NCBI RefSeq assembly: GCF_024345185.1
Contig: NZ_BROB01000008.1
Coordinates: forward strand, 1-64,000
Source of the DNA: Levilactobacillus humaensis
GTDB taxonomy: Bacteria > Bacillota > Bacilli > Lactobacillales > Lactobacillaceae
Direction: 5' to 3'
DNA: 64,000 bases
The notes beneath the pieces were generated by a model, which ran no database searches, was not told where the DNA came from, and was given only the letters and a program-made list of their open reading frames with translations. Shown one piece after another: positions 33,729-41,540 of this stretch. How positions within the stretch are numbered: the stretch's first letter is position 1; each line of letters begins with the position of its first letter. The position numbers were made by a program, and so were the translations under genes.

Positions 33729-33912
33729 CCGGAGGAGGTCAGGGATGGCCCCAGCCGTGGAGGTAGCGTTAGACCGAGTGTTCTGCTCGGCCTTACGCTA
33801 CGGGCGACTTTGAAGACACGTGGTCTTCGTGGCTTCAAATCGAGCGAGAAGCCTGGTTTTCAGGCTGAAGCGTCCCCACAGCAGGCGTAATCCCTGGCAG
33901 CCGCAGGCGGCC
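33729..33912 (-). repeat. Dispersed structured element, copy B
   Basis: Same element as near 17.26 and 39.05 kb, here on the minus strand. The closing stem is CAGGGAT (33740-33746) with ATCCCTG (33890-33896). The variable hairpin is GTAGCGT-A-AGGCCGAG/CTCGGTCT-A-ACGCTAC (33763-33801) with a 7-nt loop. The TTTGAAG/CTTCAAA hairpin and the first hairpin (GCCTG/CAGGC) are present. It sits just beyond the asnA terminator on the asnA strand. Confidence 0.75.
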
Positions 33913-33939
33913 TTCCATTCATTTATTTAGCACAAAATA

Positions 33940-33980
33940 AAAGCCACGATCCGCCAATTAAAGGCGAATCATGGCTATTT
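33940..33980 (-). terminator. Terminator of asnA
   Basis: On the minus strand AGCCATGATTCGCC, loop, GGCGGATCGTGGCT then TTTATTTT. Confidence 0.85.
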
Positions 33981-33982
33981 GT

Positions 33983-34990
33983 TTACAGTAAATGAATGTT
34001 AGCAGCTTCGCATTTGTCGATCATTTCTTGTGGCCAGAGGGAAGCTTGCACTTCGCCCACGTGAGCCTTACCCAGTAACAACATGCACAGCCGGGATTGG
34101 CCAATCCCACCACCGATGGTGAATGGGACTTCTTCATTTAAGACCATTTGGTGATATGGCAAGGTCAGACGGTCCTCGGCGTCAGCTAACTTAAGTTGCT
34201 TACGCAGTGAGTCGGCATCGACCCGAATCCCCATGCTGGAGATTTCCATGGCCTGGTTCAAAGGTTCGTACCAGAAGAGGATGTCCCCGTTTAACTCCCA
34301 GTCATCGTAGTCAGGGGCCCGGCCATCATGACGTTTGCCACTCTTTAATTCCCCACCGATCTTCATTAAGAAGACACAGCCGAGTTCTTTAGTAATGGCG
34401 TTTTCCCGTTCTTTAGGCGTGAACTTAGGGTAACGGTCTTCCAATTCTTGAGTCGTGATGAAGTGAATTTCATCGGGCAAGTGGTGAACCGCTTGAGGGA
34501 ACTTGTACCAAACTTCGTGTTCCATGTGCTTGATTACTTTGAAGATGGTCCGAACGGTTTGTTTCAATGTGTCGAGCGTCCGTTCTTCCTTGGTAATCAC
34601 CTTTTCCCAATCCCATTGGTCAACGTAAGCGGAGTGGTAGTTGTCCAGGTCTTCGTCCTTACGAATGGCGTTCATGTTGGTGTAGAGGCCTTCGTGCAGG
34701 TCAAAGCCGTAACGCTTTAAGGCGACCCGTTTCCATTTCGCTAAAGAGTGGACGATTTCAATTTGAGCATCGCCCATGTCAGCCATGGTAAAGGAGACCG
34801 GCTTTTCAACCCCGTTCAAGTTATCGTTCAGCCCAGTGGCCTTGTCGACAAACATGGGTGCGGACAGCCGTGACAGATTTAATTGGTCACCGAATTCGTC
34901 TTGGAAGGTTTCACGGATGTACCGGATAGCCTTTTGCGTTTCTTTAACCGACAGCTTTGGTTCGTATGATTCTGGAATAATTAAATGCAT
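33983..34990 (-). CDS. asnA: Aspartate-ammonia ligase (asparagine synthetase A)
   Basis: 335 residues from the ATG at 34990 (AAAGGAG upstream), close to the 330 residues of E. coli AsnA. It makes asparagine from aspartate, ammonia and ATP, with a class II aminoacyl-tRNA-synthetase-like fold. Recognisable blocks: [19 protein letters not shown] at the N-terminus, [11 protein letters not shown], the DQWDWEK motif, [24 protein letters not shown] and the C-terminal [19 protein letters not shown]. An AAC-specific T-box leader lies upstream, so transcription should rise when tRNA-Asn is uncharged. Confidence 0.97.
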   Translation of the reverse strand: MHLIIPESYEPKLSVKETQKAIRYIRETFQDEFGDQLNLSRLSAPMFVDKATGLNDNLNGVEKPVSFTMADMGDAQIEIVHSLAKWKRVALKRYGFDLHEGLYTNMNAIRKDEDLDNYHSAYVDQWDWEKVITKEERTLDTLKQTVRTIFKVIKHMEHEVWYKFPQAVHHLPDEIHFITTQELEDRYPKFTPKERENAITKELGCVFLMKIGGELKSGKRHDGRAPDYDDWELNGDILFWYEPLNQAMEISSMGIRVDADSLRKQLKLADAEDRLTLPYHQMVLNEEVPFTIGGGIGQSRLCMLLLGKAHVGEVQASLWPQEMIDKCEAANIHLL

Positions 34991-35023
34991 GGTCCATTTC
35001 TCCTTTACGTGTTGGATTAAGAC

Positions 35024-35304
35024 AAAAGAAAAAGCCTTCCGTCCCCTCAGAAAATCAAGGGACGAAAGGCTACTTTCGCGGTACCACCCAAGTTGTCTAT
35101 CTAAAATAGACCAGCTCAATTGGAGTACAATCATACTCCACCGATGGTAACGTATCGGTCACGGCTTAACTTACTTCAACCTAAGTTGGTTCGGTCAGCA
35201 ACTAAGAAAGTGTTATTCGGATAGGTCAACGCTGATTGGGTTTTCACTAGCTCCCAACTCACTGGCAGGTTGACGAATCGTACTTGTCTTTCCTCCGTCT
35301 TTTA
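35024..35304 (-). promoter_or_regulatory. T-box riboswitch leader of asnA
   Basis: The T-box core TGGGTGGTACCGCG lies at 35077-35090 on the minus strand. It is followed by the terminator AGCCTTTCGTCCC...GGGACGGAAGGCT with TTTTTC (35032-35072). Stem I begins near 35300. An AAC triplet in the GAATAACAC segment fits an asparagine specifier, but that placement is inferred from the gene, not modelled. Confidence 0.9.
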
Positions 35305-35317
35305 TCTTGTGAAACCT

Positions 35318-35345
35318 ATACTAGCATCTTTTTTTGATTTGTAAA
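35318..35345 (-). promoter_or_regulatory. Promoter of the asnA T-box transcript
   Basis: On the minus strand TTTACA (35340-35345), 16 bp, TAGTAT (35318-35323). The spacing is that of an ordinary promoter, unlike the Pho-type promoters. Confidence 0.5.
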
Positions 35346-35524
35346 CAGAAAAATTAAAAAGAAATGAGTAATTTTCTTATGAAATCGTGACCAAAACCTT
35401 GTTGTTCTAAGAGTTTTCACAGTTTTAAAAAAAGTTTTTGAAAATATGCGAAAAACTGGCGGCGGATTTCGTTAGTACTTGTAGGGGAAGCTGTCACAGT
35501 AGTTGTCAGAAAATCCCAGTTCAA

Positions 35525-35560
35525 GAAAAACGCGTCACAGCCTGATGACCGCAACGCGTT
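35525..35560 (-). terminator. Terminator of the long adhesin gene
   Basis: On the minus strand AACGCGT...ACGCGTT then TTTC, with a looser inner helix. Confidence 0.65.
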
Positions 35561-35575
35561 AGAAATTCTGTTCAG

Positions 35576-38248
35576 TTAATCTTGTTTCCGTCGAACCACG
35601 AGAGTTTGACTTAAAGCCAAGAGCACGAGCCCCAATTCGGCTAACCACGGTGTGTTCTGCTCACTGGTTTGTGGCAGCGTGTCGTTGTTAGCTGATTGAC
35701 CAGCATTCGTTGAGGTCGTCATCGCATGACCACCGGTCGTTTGAACGCCCTTTGCGGGTGCGGTACCCATGGCCATTGGGTGTTCAACGGGGTGTTTGGG
35801 TACAGGTGTAACCTGAGGTGCGTGAACGGTCTTCAATATTGGTTTGGCTGGTGTGGTTGGCTTTGTGGGTGTCGTTGGTTTAGAAGGCGTCGTTGGCTTA
35901 CTTGGCGTTGTCGTGCCAGTACCCGGCGTACCAGGATTGGTTGTGGTGCTACCTGTATTAGTGTTTCCGGTCGTGGTATTGCCACCGTTATCGGGAATGG
36001 TTGGCGCATTGACAGTCAGCGTAACCGCATCAGGGGTCACGACATTACCGTTGGCATCCGTGTACGTGAAGGTCAGGGTATAAGTCCCTGGCGTGCTAGC
36101 GTCAAAGGTGGCTGGATCGATCGTGTTGTTATCACTATCCGTGATAGTAACCGCAAGCGTGGAACCATCGGCTGCGCTGCCCATCGATGGTGTCGTAATG
36201 GCAGTCCCGTCGACAGCTGTTTGGCCAGTGATGGCGTCAGTTGGCGTCCACTTGGTTCCGGCTGTGATGGTTTGGTCCGCTACGGTTAAGGTACTTTCTG
36301 CTGGTTTGACCGTGATTGTCGATGTGGCGATCGTCGAAATTACTTGATTTCCTGAAGCGTAATGGTTGTTATTGCCTTGGGCGTCGTCATACTCGTAGGT
36401 CACAGTATAGGTTCCAGGCTTCTGTATATCTTTTTGCAGATCTGCTTGTGTGATAACTTTCCCATCACTATCTTTAATCGTCATAATGATTTTTCCCAAA
36501 TCAGGTGTGTCACCAGCAATGGCTTGGTCTACCGTCAGAATGCTACCATCAGGGGCAAGTCCACTCAAGGTCTCAGCAGGATCCCAAGTATTGGTATTTC
36601 CAGCATAATAGGTTTTATCACTAGAATTTAGCTTAGTTTGAATATAATTTGTGTAGAAATAATAAGTTTGACCGGGAACTGGCGTTGTATCGCTGATGGA
36701 TTTCAAGTCAATCTTGGTTGGCTCTAACAGGGCAGTAGTTGGACGTGCCTGTGCAACGGGATTGTTGGGGTCGGTTCCCATGTATTGTGGCCGCCAATAA
36801 CGACTAGTGTACGCTTTATCGACCGTCGTACTCATCATTTCGGCAGGGTTAAATTGGGTTCCAGGGTCACCTTGATAGACGACGCCGCTATATTGTGTTT
36901 TTGTAGGGGTAGTGGTCAAGCTAACTTGGAACCTACTCTGTACTTTAATCGCGACATAATCGAGTTTTCCGTAATTGGCGTAGACATCAGCACCGTTATT
37001 TTTCCAAATACCGACTAAATTAGTATCCGGCCAGTCAGCCGCATTAGGTCCAAAAAGGTTGATTGCGTTGAGGCTCATATAGCCGCTACTGGTGTCGGCA
37101 TAGGTTTGATCACCAATACCCATGTAAAGCACATCGGTAGTCGTCGACTCAATTGGTGTTCCACTAGGATGGGCAGTGTCATTAGGGTCGCTAGGGTTAT
37201 TAACCGTCAAAGAAGTGTATGTTTGAGAATCGGTTGAAGGTGCCGTGGAAACTAGGGTCTCCATGTGAATTTGACTAGAAAATCCTTGGACACCATCCTT
37301 GCCAGTGAATTGGGCTCCAGCGTTCGGTTTGAAGTAGAAGACCTGACGTCCGTCACTGGTGTTACTGAGTTGAGAGACAGTGAGGCTCGAGACGTTGACG
37401 TAGGGGATGCCGGTCGTGGGATTGACATCGGCTTGAAGCTTTTTGACATAAGCGTCGGCAGCATCTTGAACATGGTTTAACGTCGCTGTGATCGAAACAG
37501 GGAGTATAACGTAAAAGGCATAGACACTTTCGGGGAAATCAGCGGGAGGAAAGTTTTCCGTGTCATAGGGGACTAACCCAACTAAGGCCATCGAATCGTA
37601 GGGAACATATTTGCTACCACCAAGACTCACATAAAAATTACCTAAACGGGGCTGCGTCGTGACGAGGGTTCCGGTTACCGGTACGCCATTGATGTCCTTA
37701 CCGGTTTTTACAACGGGGGTATCTTCGGCGACAGGAGACAACATCTTAAGCATTCGATTAGTGTGAAAATAGGAGGCTGGTTCAGCAGCAGACAGAGCTG
37801 AATTAGCGACAGAATGCGTTGGATTAGCGGTAGACGAAGCCAGACTAGCGACAGAATGAACTGGTTCAGCAGTAGACGAAGCCTGGCTAGCGACAGAATG
37901 CGCTGGTTCAGTGGCAGACGAAGCTTGGCTAGCGACAGAATTGGTTGGTTCAGCAGTAGACGAAGCCAGACTAGCCACAGAATGAGCTGGCTCAGCAGTA
38001 GATGTAGCCGGAGCAGCGGATGATGTTGTTAGCTTTACCGATTTAGGGGTGACTGTCCTTGAATCAGCGACTTCAGCGGTATTGTCATTGTCGTCATTTG
38101 TAGCGGCGTTGGCAGTGGTTGAGACACTTAATCCCGCAACGAGAACGCCGGATGCAATGGCGCCCACCAGCCATAATTTTCCTGCTTTATAAAGTTTGAA
38201 ATGAAGCTTAGTGGTTTGTGAATGGTCCTCAATTTTGCGGATGTTCAT
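35576..38248 (-). CDS. KxYKxGKxW-signal, LPXTG-anchored adhesin with Ig-like repeats
   Basis: 890 residues; GAGGAG precedes the ATG. The KxYKxGKxW signal is KLYKAGKLW (18-26). Residues about 84-158 are five to six 14-residue Ala/Ser repeats (SSTAEPAHSVASLA type). A globular head (about 165-560) contains the GRQVFYFKPNAG block that is shared with the protein at 58747-61167. Two Ig-like modules follow (about 560-750: TWDPAETLSGLAPDGS and KWTPTDAITGQT), then a Thr/Pro-rich linker (NTNTGSTTTNPGTPGTGTTT), LPQTSE, a hydrophobic segment and RRKQD. KxYKxGKxW proteins are often exported by the accessory Sec system and glycosylated. The serine in LPQTS deviates from LPXTG, but neighbours with LPQTD and LPQTN suggest the local sortase accepts this. 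Confidence 0.9.
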   Translation of the reverse strand: MNIRKIEDHSQTTKLHFKLYKAGKLWLVGAIASGVLVAGLSVSTTANAATNDDNDNTAEVADSRTVTPKSVKLTTSSAAPATSTAEPAHSVASLASSTAEPTNSVASQASSATEPAHSVASQASSTAEPVHSVASLASSTANPTHSVANSALSAAEPASYFHTNRMLKMLSPVAEDTPVVKTGKDINGVPVTGTLVTTQPRLGNFYVSLGGSKYVPYDSMALVGLVPYDTENFPPADFPESVYAFYVILPVSITATLNHVQDAADAYVKKLQADVNPTTGIPYVNVSSLTVSQLSNTSDGRQVFYFKPNAGAQFTGKDGVQGFSSQIHMETLVSTAPSTDSQTYTSLTVNNPSDPNDTAHPSGTPIESTTTDVLYMGIGDQTYADTSSGYMSLNAINLFGPNAADWPDTNLVGIWKNNGADVYANYGKLDYVAIKVQSRFQVSLTTTPTKTQYSGVVYQGDPGTQFNPAEMMSTTVDKAYTSRYWRPQYMGTDPNNPVAQARPTTALLEPTKIDLKSISDTTPVPGQTYYFYTNYIQTKLNSSDKTYYAGNTNTWDPAETLSGLAPDGSILTVDQAIAGDTPDLGKIIMTIKDSDGKVITQADLQKDIQKPGTYTVTYEYDDAQGNNNHYASGNQVISTIATSTITVKPAESTLTVADQTITAGTKWTPTDAITGQTAVDGTAITTPSMGSAADGSTLAVTITDSDNNTIDPATFDASTPGTYTLTFTYTDANGNVVTPDAVTLTVNAPTIPDNGGNTTTGNTNTGSTTTNPGTPGTGTTTPSKPTTPSKPTTPTKPTTPAKPILKTVHAPQVTPVPKHPVEHPMAMGTAPAKGVQTTGGHAMTTSTNAGQSANNDTLPQTSEQNTPWLAELGLVLLALSQTLVVRRKQD
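37775..37999 (-). repeat. 42-bp tandem repeats in the adhesin N-terminal stalk
   Basis: Five or six imperfect 42-bp units code for 14-residue Ala/Ser/Val repeats (S-x-A-x-P-x-x-S-V-A-S). They probably form a flexible, possibly O-glycosylated stem. Confidence 0.75.
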
Positions 38249-38623
38249 CGTGATTTCTCCTCACTCATTTTAGCCGTGCAGCTGACGGTTGAAAAATCCG
38301 AGGAGAACGCTGCGGTCGAATGGTTTCTTATAGAGGTAATGTTACCACAAAACTATTTATTTACACATTGATTAAACCGTAAAAGCAATCCCACGGTTTA
38401 CAGGCGTAGTGATTGTCAAACTGTCAGGCACATAGCGACAATTTAGCCTAATGACGAGGCCTTTTATACCGCGAGAAAACAGGCTCGAACGGGCTAAAAA
38501 TATCTTGCCTATATGGCGTTATTTACTGACTAAAAGTTCGTAAACTAGCCCATATCACAGGTCTTTACGGCTGTTACCAGCAAATAAAAAGACGAGCATC
38601 GCGTGCTCGCCCAAACTTCAGGA
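38249..38623. other. 375-bp region upstream of the long adhesin
   Basis: Contains an inverted repeat AAACCGT (38374-38380) and ACGGTTT (38393-38399) on the adhesin's promoter side, and the terminator of the NTF2-like gene (38583-38612). No frame is supported. Confidence 0.5.
38583..38612 (-). terminator. Terminator of the NTF2-like gene
   Basis: On the minus strand CGAGCA, CGCGA, TGCTCG then TCTTTTTATTT. Confidence 0.7.
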
Positions 38624-38956
38624 TTAATCTGGTAGGATTTTAACTTCTTGGAGGTGGTCTTCGCTAATCGTGAACTGGAACGGACTCGTGCCGTTGAAAC
38701 CATTTCCGGTGACCACTAGGTCGACGATCCAAGTCTGGGGATCAGTTTGACGAAAGTCGGCGAGTTCGAAGTGCGATTGTTTGCCAATATTGTCGGTCTG
38801 GTTCCAGGAAGCAATCCCATCTGTGCCATGGTACTCGGTGCCCCAGTCATTTAACACGGCATCGGCGGTAAATAAGGCGACAAAGCCGGCGGAATCGCTG
38901 GCATTCGTGGTGTTGATGAAGGCCGTAATCGCAGCGGGTAACGTTAAATCATCCAT
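38624..38956 (-). CDS. SnoaL/NTF2-like domain protein
   Basis: 110 residues, AAGGAGTC before the ATG. The sequence MDDLTLPAAITAFINTTNASDSAGFVALFTADAVLNDWGTEYHG and the later beta strands (TWIVDLVVTG, PFQFTISEDHLQEVKI) fit the small NTF2-like/SnoaL cone fold. It may be a small-molecule-binding or isomerase-like enzyme. It stands alone, divergent from map across structured element copy C. Confidence 0.8.
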   Translation of the reverse strand: MDDLTLPAAITAFINTTNASDSAGFVALFTADAVLNDWGTEYHGTDGIASWNQTDNIGKQSHFELADFRQTDPQTWIVDLVVTGNGFNGTSPFQFTISEDHLQEVKILPD

Positions 38957-39052
38957 CAGTAAGACTCCTTAGTGGTTCAAGATAGTCTTATCAAACCATC
39001 TCATCCTTGAAAAGTCAACGAATTGAGGCGTTAACTATGGGCCACCTAAATT

Positions 39053-39290
39053 GGTCGTCTGCGGCCGCCAGGGATTCCACCTGCTGTGGGGGGCGGTTCA
39101 GCCCTGTGGGCTTCTCGCTCGATTTGAAGCCGCCAGGGTCGGCGTCTTCAAATTCGCCCGTGTTGTAAGGCCGAGAAACAACACTCGGTCTAACAACACC
39201 TTCACGGCTGGTTTCATCCCTGGCCCCCTTCGACTAAGTATGGTTGTTAACTCATCATCGCTCGTGTTGAAACTATTAGTGGTATCGGCG
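39053..39290 (+). repeat. Dispersed structured element, copy C
   Basis: Third copy. Closing stem GCCAGGGAT (39067-39075) with ATCCCTGGC (39216-39224). The variable hairpin GTGTTGT-A-AGGCCGAG/CTCGGTCT-A-ACAACAC (39160-39199) differs from copies A and B on both arms but remains fully paired. The first hairpin is AGCCC/GGGCT. Resemblance to copy A (CTAAG and ATTAGTGG landmarks) continues to about 39290. It lies in the leader direction of the map gene, but the map promoter (39344-39372) is downstream of it. Confidence 0.75.
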
Positions 39291-39343
39291 TGGCGTAAGG
39301 CGTTTGTCAAAACTTTCCGGTAGTCATTCAGTCCATTTTTCCT

Positions 39344-39372
39344 TTGGCGCCAGGCGATCGCAAGCGTATACT
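39344..39372 (+). promoter_or_regulatory. Promoter of map
   Basis: TTGGCG (39344-39349), 17 bp, TATACT (39367-39372), about 20 bp before CAGGAGG. Confidence 0.6.
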
Positions 39373-39406
39373 GAGAGGTAATCATTTTTAATTCACAGGA
39401 GGACAC

Positions 39407-40195
39407 ATGATTACATTAAAATCAGACCGCGAAATCGCGGGGATGCAGGCGGCGGGCGACATTTTAGCGGGCCTGTTTCACGAACTAGAGGACTACATTA
39501 AGCCGGGGATGAGCACCTGGGACATCGACCATTTTTCTTACAATTACATCGTGGGTCACGGGGCAACACCTGGTGAACTGAACTTCGAAGGGTACAAGTA
39601 CTCGACGTGTATCAGTGTCAACGATGTCATCTGTCACGGTTGTCCCAGCAAGGATATCATCGTTAAAAATGGCGATCTCATCAAGCTCGACACGGTGATC
39701 GATTACAAAGGTTACCTGAGCGACGCTTGCCACGCCATCGTGGTGGGTAAGGCGTCGCCCGAGGTTCAAAAGTTGATGGACGTGACGCGCAAGGCGCTTT
39801 ACTTAGGAATTGACCAGGCGGTTGTAGGTAACCGTATCGGGGATATCGGTTTTGCCATTCAAGACTATGCGGAAAATCAGCTAGGTTACGGCGTGGTTCG
39901 TGATTACATCGGCCACGGTATTGGACCGACGATGCACGAACGTCCTGACGTGCCACACTATGGCAAGGCCGGTCACGGCAAACGCCTTAAGGCGGGGATG
40001 ACCATTACCATTGAACCCATGATTAACGTAGGTTCCTACGAATGTTCCGGCCCGGATGACGATGGCTGGACGATTCACACGGTCGATGGCAGCCTGAGCT
40101 GTCAGTACGAGCACACCTTAGTGGTGACCGAAGATGGGCCAAAGATTTTAACGTCATTTGACCACGAACGCGACGCTAAATATTTGTTACCATAG
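39407..40195 (+). CDS. map: Methionine aminopeptidase, type I
   Basis: 262 residues. It removes the N-terminal methionine from new proteins. All five metal ligands are visible: Asp95, Asp106 (LDTVIDYKGYLSDA), His170 (IGHGIG), Glu203 (TIEPM) and Glu235 (YEHT), and His78 (VICHG) of the active site. Strong CAGGAGG site. The neighbour downstream begins 28 bp later in the same direction, so they could be co-transcribed. The position, outside a ribosomal-protein cluster, is normal for lactobacilli. Confidence 0.96.
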   Translation: MITLKSDREIAGMQAAGDILAGLFHELEDYIKPGMSTWDIDHFSYNYIVGHGATPGELNFEGYKYSTCISVNDVICHGCPSKDIIVKNGDLIKLDTVIDYKGYLSDACHAIVVGKASPEVQKLMDVTRKALYLGIDQAVVGNRIGDIGFAIQDYAENQLGYGVVRDYIGHGIGPTMHERPDVPHYGKAGHGKRLKAGMTITIEPMINVGSYECSGPDDDGWTIHTVDGSLSCQYEHTLVVTEDGPKILTSFDHERDAKYLLP

Positions 40196-40223
40196 GTCAG
40201 TCAAGAAAGTTGGGTTAAGAAAG

Positions 40224-41093
40224 ATGAAACAACAGAAGACTTTAACGGAGCTGCTGGCGGATGCCCCACGGGTGTTCCTAGTCCCGCACAATGTCCGCCA
40301 GGAAGTCCCGGTGCACGTGGCCGAGACCGATCTGACCATTGGGGTGGACGCTGTCGGCGGCGACAATGAAGATCCCTATGTCTGGGCGCCGAACTTTCTC
40401 TACACGTTCTGTCATGCCCATGGCAATCGCTATCAGGGATCCCTACTGGAGGATGTTCCGGTGGGATCGGTAATTATCTTTCTGGCACTGCCAGCTCCAG
40501 AGAAGGGACGGCCGTCATGGAAGAATGCCACTCATGTGCAGATTGATACCGTGATGACGGTTCAGGCACAGGTGAAATGGCAGTTGGATAATCCGCCATT
40601 GACGTTGGCGGCCCTCCAGCAACAATTTCAGGCGACCCCGGCCTACTTGGGTGACGGGCAGGCCATTGAAAATCATCTGCCCTATATTGACACGCCAACG
40701 CGTCGATTGTTGAGCAAGAATCCCGGGCATGATTGGCCGGTGCACAACGACTGGCAGAGTTACGTGACGTTGGTGGGGGATCCGGAGAACTCTTTCCTGC
40801 CATTGGGTGAAGACAAGCACATCGTGGATATTCAGGGTGATCTGGCCAAGGCCTTGATAAACTATATCCAAATTAACAAACGTAACCGCGCCGCTGTTCT
40901 GGATTTGCCAGAATTAGTGGCCCTTCAGCCAGCCAAGGGGGCTCGCGTCTACTTCCGGCGGACCGAACGGATCTTGGCGGATGGCACAACCAATCCGCTG
41001 TGGGCTGAGATGATTGATCCGCTAGTTCGGACCATCGACGATCAGCTGGTTTATCGGGTTACTGGCAGTGAGATTGTTGATCAACGACCTTAA
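40224..41093 (+). CDS. Hypothetical protein following map
   Basis: 289 residues from the ATG at 40224 (AAGAAAG upstream; a longer frame overlaps map). No signal peptide or membrane segment. It has a compact N-terminal region (FLVPHNVRQEVPVHVAETDL), a middle part with YVWAPNFLYTFCHAHGNRYQG (about 60-80) and a C-terminal part with ARVYFRRTERILADG. Nothing in it matches a family I can name. Co-orientation and closeness to map suggest a shared transcript. Confidence 0.65.
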   Translation: MKQQKTLTELLADAPRVFLVPHNVRQEVPVHVAETDLTIGVDAVGGDNEDPYVWAPNFLYTFCHAHGNRYQGSLLEDVPVGSVIIFLALPAPEKGRPSWKNATHVQIDTVMTVQAQVKWQLDNPPLTLAALQQQFQATPAYLGDGQAIENHLPYIDTPTRRLLSKNPGHDWPVHNDWQSYVTLVGDPENSFLPLGEDKHIVDIQGDLAKALINYIQINKRNRAAVLDLPELVALQPAKGARVYFRRTERILADGTTNPLWAEMIDPLVRTIDDQLVYRVTGSEIVDQRP

Positions 41094-41107
41094 TTGAAGA
41101 ATTGTAT

Positions 41108-41137
41108 GGGACGATGCCTGCGGGTGTCGCCCTTTTT
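41108..41137 (+). terminator. Terminator after the gene downstream of map
   Basis: Imperfect GGGACGATGCC...GGGTGTCGCCC stem followed by TTTTT; equivalent to the better hairpin at 43747. Confidence 0.55.
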
Positions 41138-41362
41138 GTAGATAGAAGGTTGATCTCGTTCATACCCGGTTCGAAAGTTTGGCTGATAGAAAGTAAATTG
41201 AGATAACTAGGACAGACCGATCGTCGTCGGCAAATAGTCCGATCGGCTCAAATCACAGTCTGAATTGAGATTGATGGAATCGCGTGATGGCAATGATGAC
41301 AGCCCTTATTCGTGATAAAACGTTTAACCTGGAGACTAGTCAATCTAATTAACGATTAATCC

Positions 41363-41427
41363 TTGAAATGCCTTCTGGTTCAGTTATAATACAGTTGTAG
41401 AGACAATTATCCATATTTTAAAATATG
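41363..41427 (+). promoter_or_regulatory. Promoter and 5' UTR hairpin of LRR adhesin 1
   Basis: TTGAAA-16-TATAAT, then CATATTTTAAAATATG about 22 bp downstream of the -10, inside the long leader (about 145 nt to the ATG). Confidence 0.7.
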
Positions 41428-41540
41428 TGGCGAATAAATGAATTAATAATGCAGGCTGCTCGATAATTTAAATAAAATTGAAAGCGCATACATGAGCAAA
41501 CTGACTAGGGCAGATTTCACTTCATGAGGAGGAAGCAATC

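Larger units (their letters stand above)
33667..33982. other. 316-bp interval between the 56-residue gene and asnA
   Basis: Occupied by structured element copy B (33729-33912) and the asnA terminator (33940-33980). Nothing else is seen. Confidence 0.7.
38957..39406. other. 450-bp divergent interval before map
   Basis: Holds structured element copy C and the map promoter. The antisense frame of about 100 codons is not considered coding. Confidence 0.65.
41094..41540. other. 447-bp region upstream of the first LRR adhesin
   Basis: Includes a weak terminator (41108-41137), a promoter (TTGAAA 41363-41368, 16 bp, TATAAT 41385-41390), and a perfect 16-bp palindrome CATATTTTAAAATATG in the 5' UTR (41412-41427). 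The whole region is related to 43701-44189 ahead of the paralogue. Confidence 0.7.

Noticed and set aside
38374-38399. Inverted repeat AAACCGT/ACGGTTT upstream of the long adhesin as a regulator site
   Set aside because: Only 7 bp arms, no linked regulator and no second copy; mentioned only as a sequence feature.
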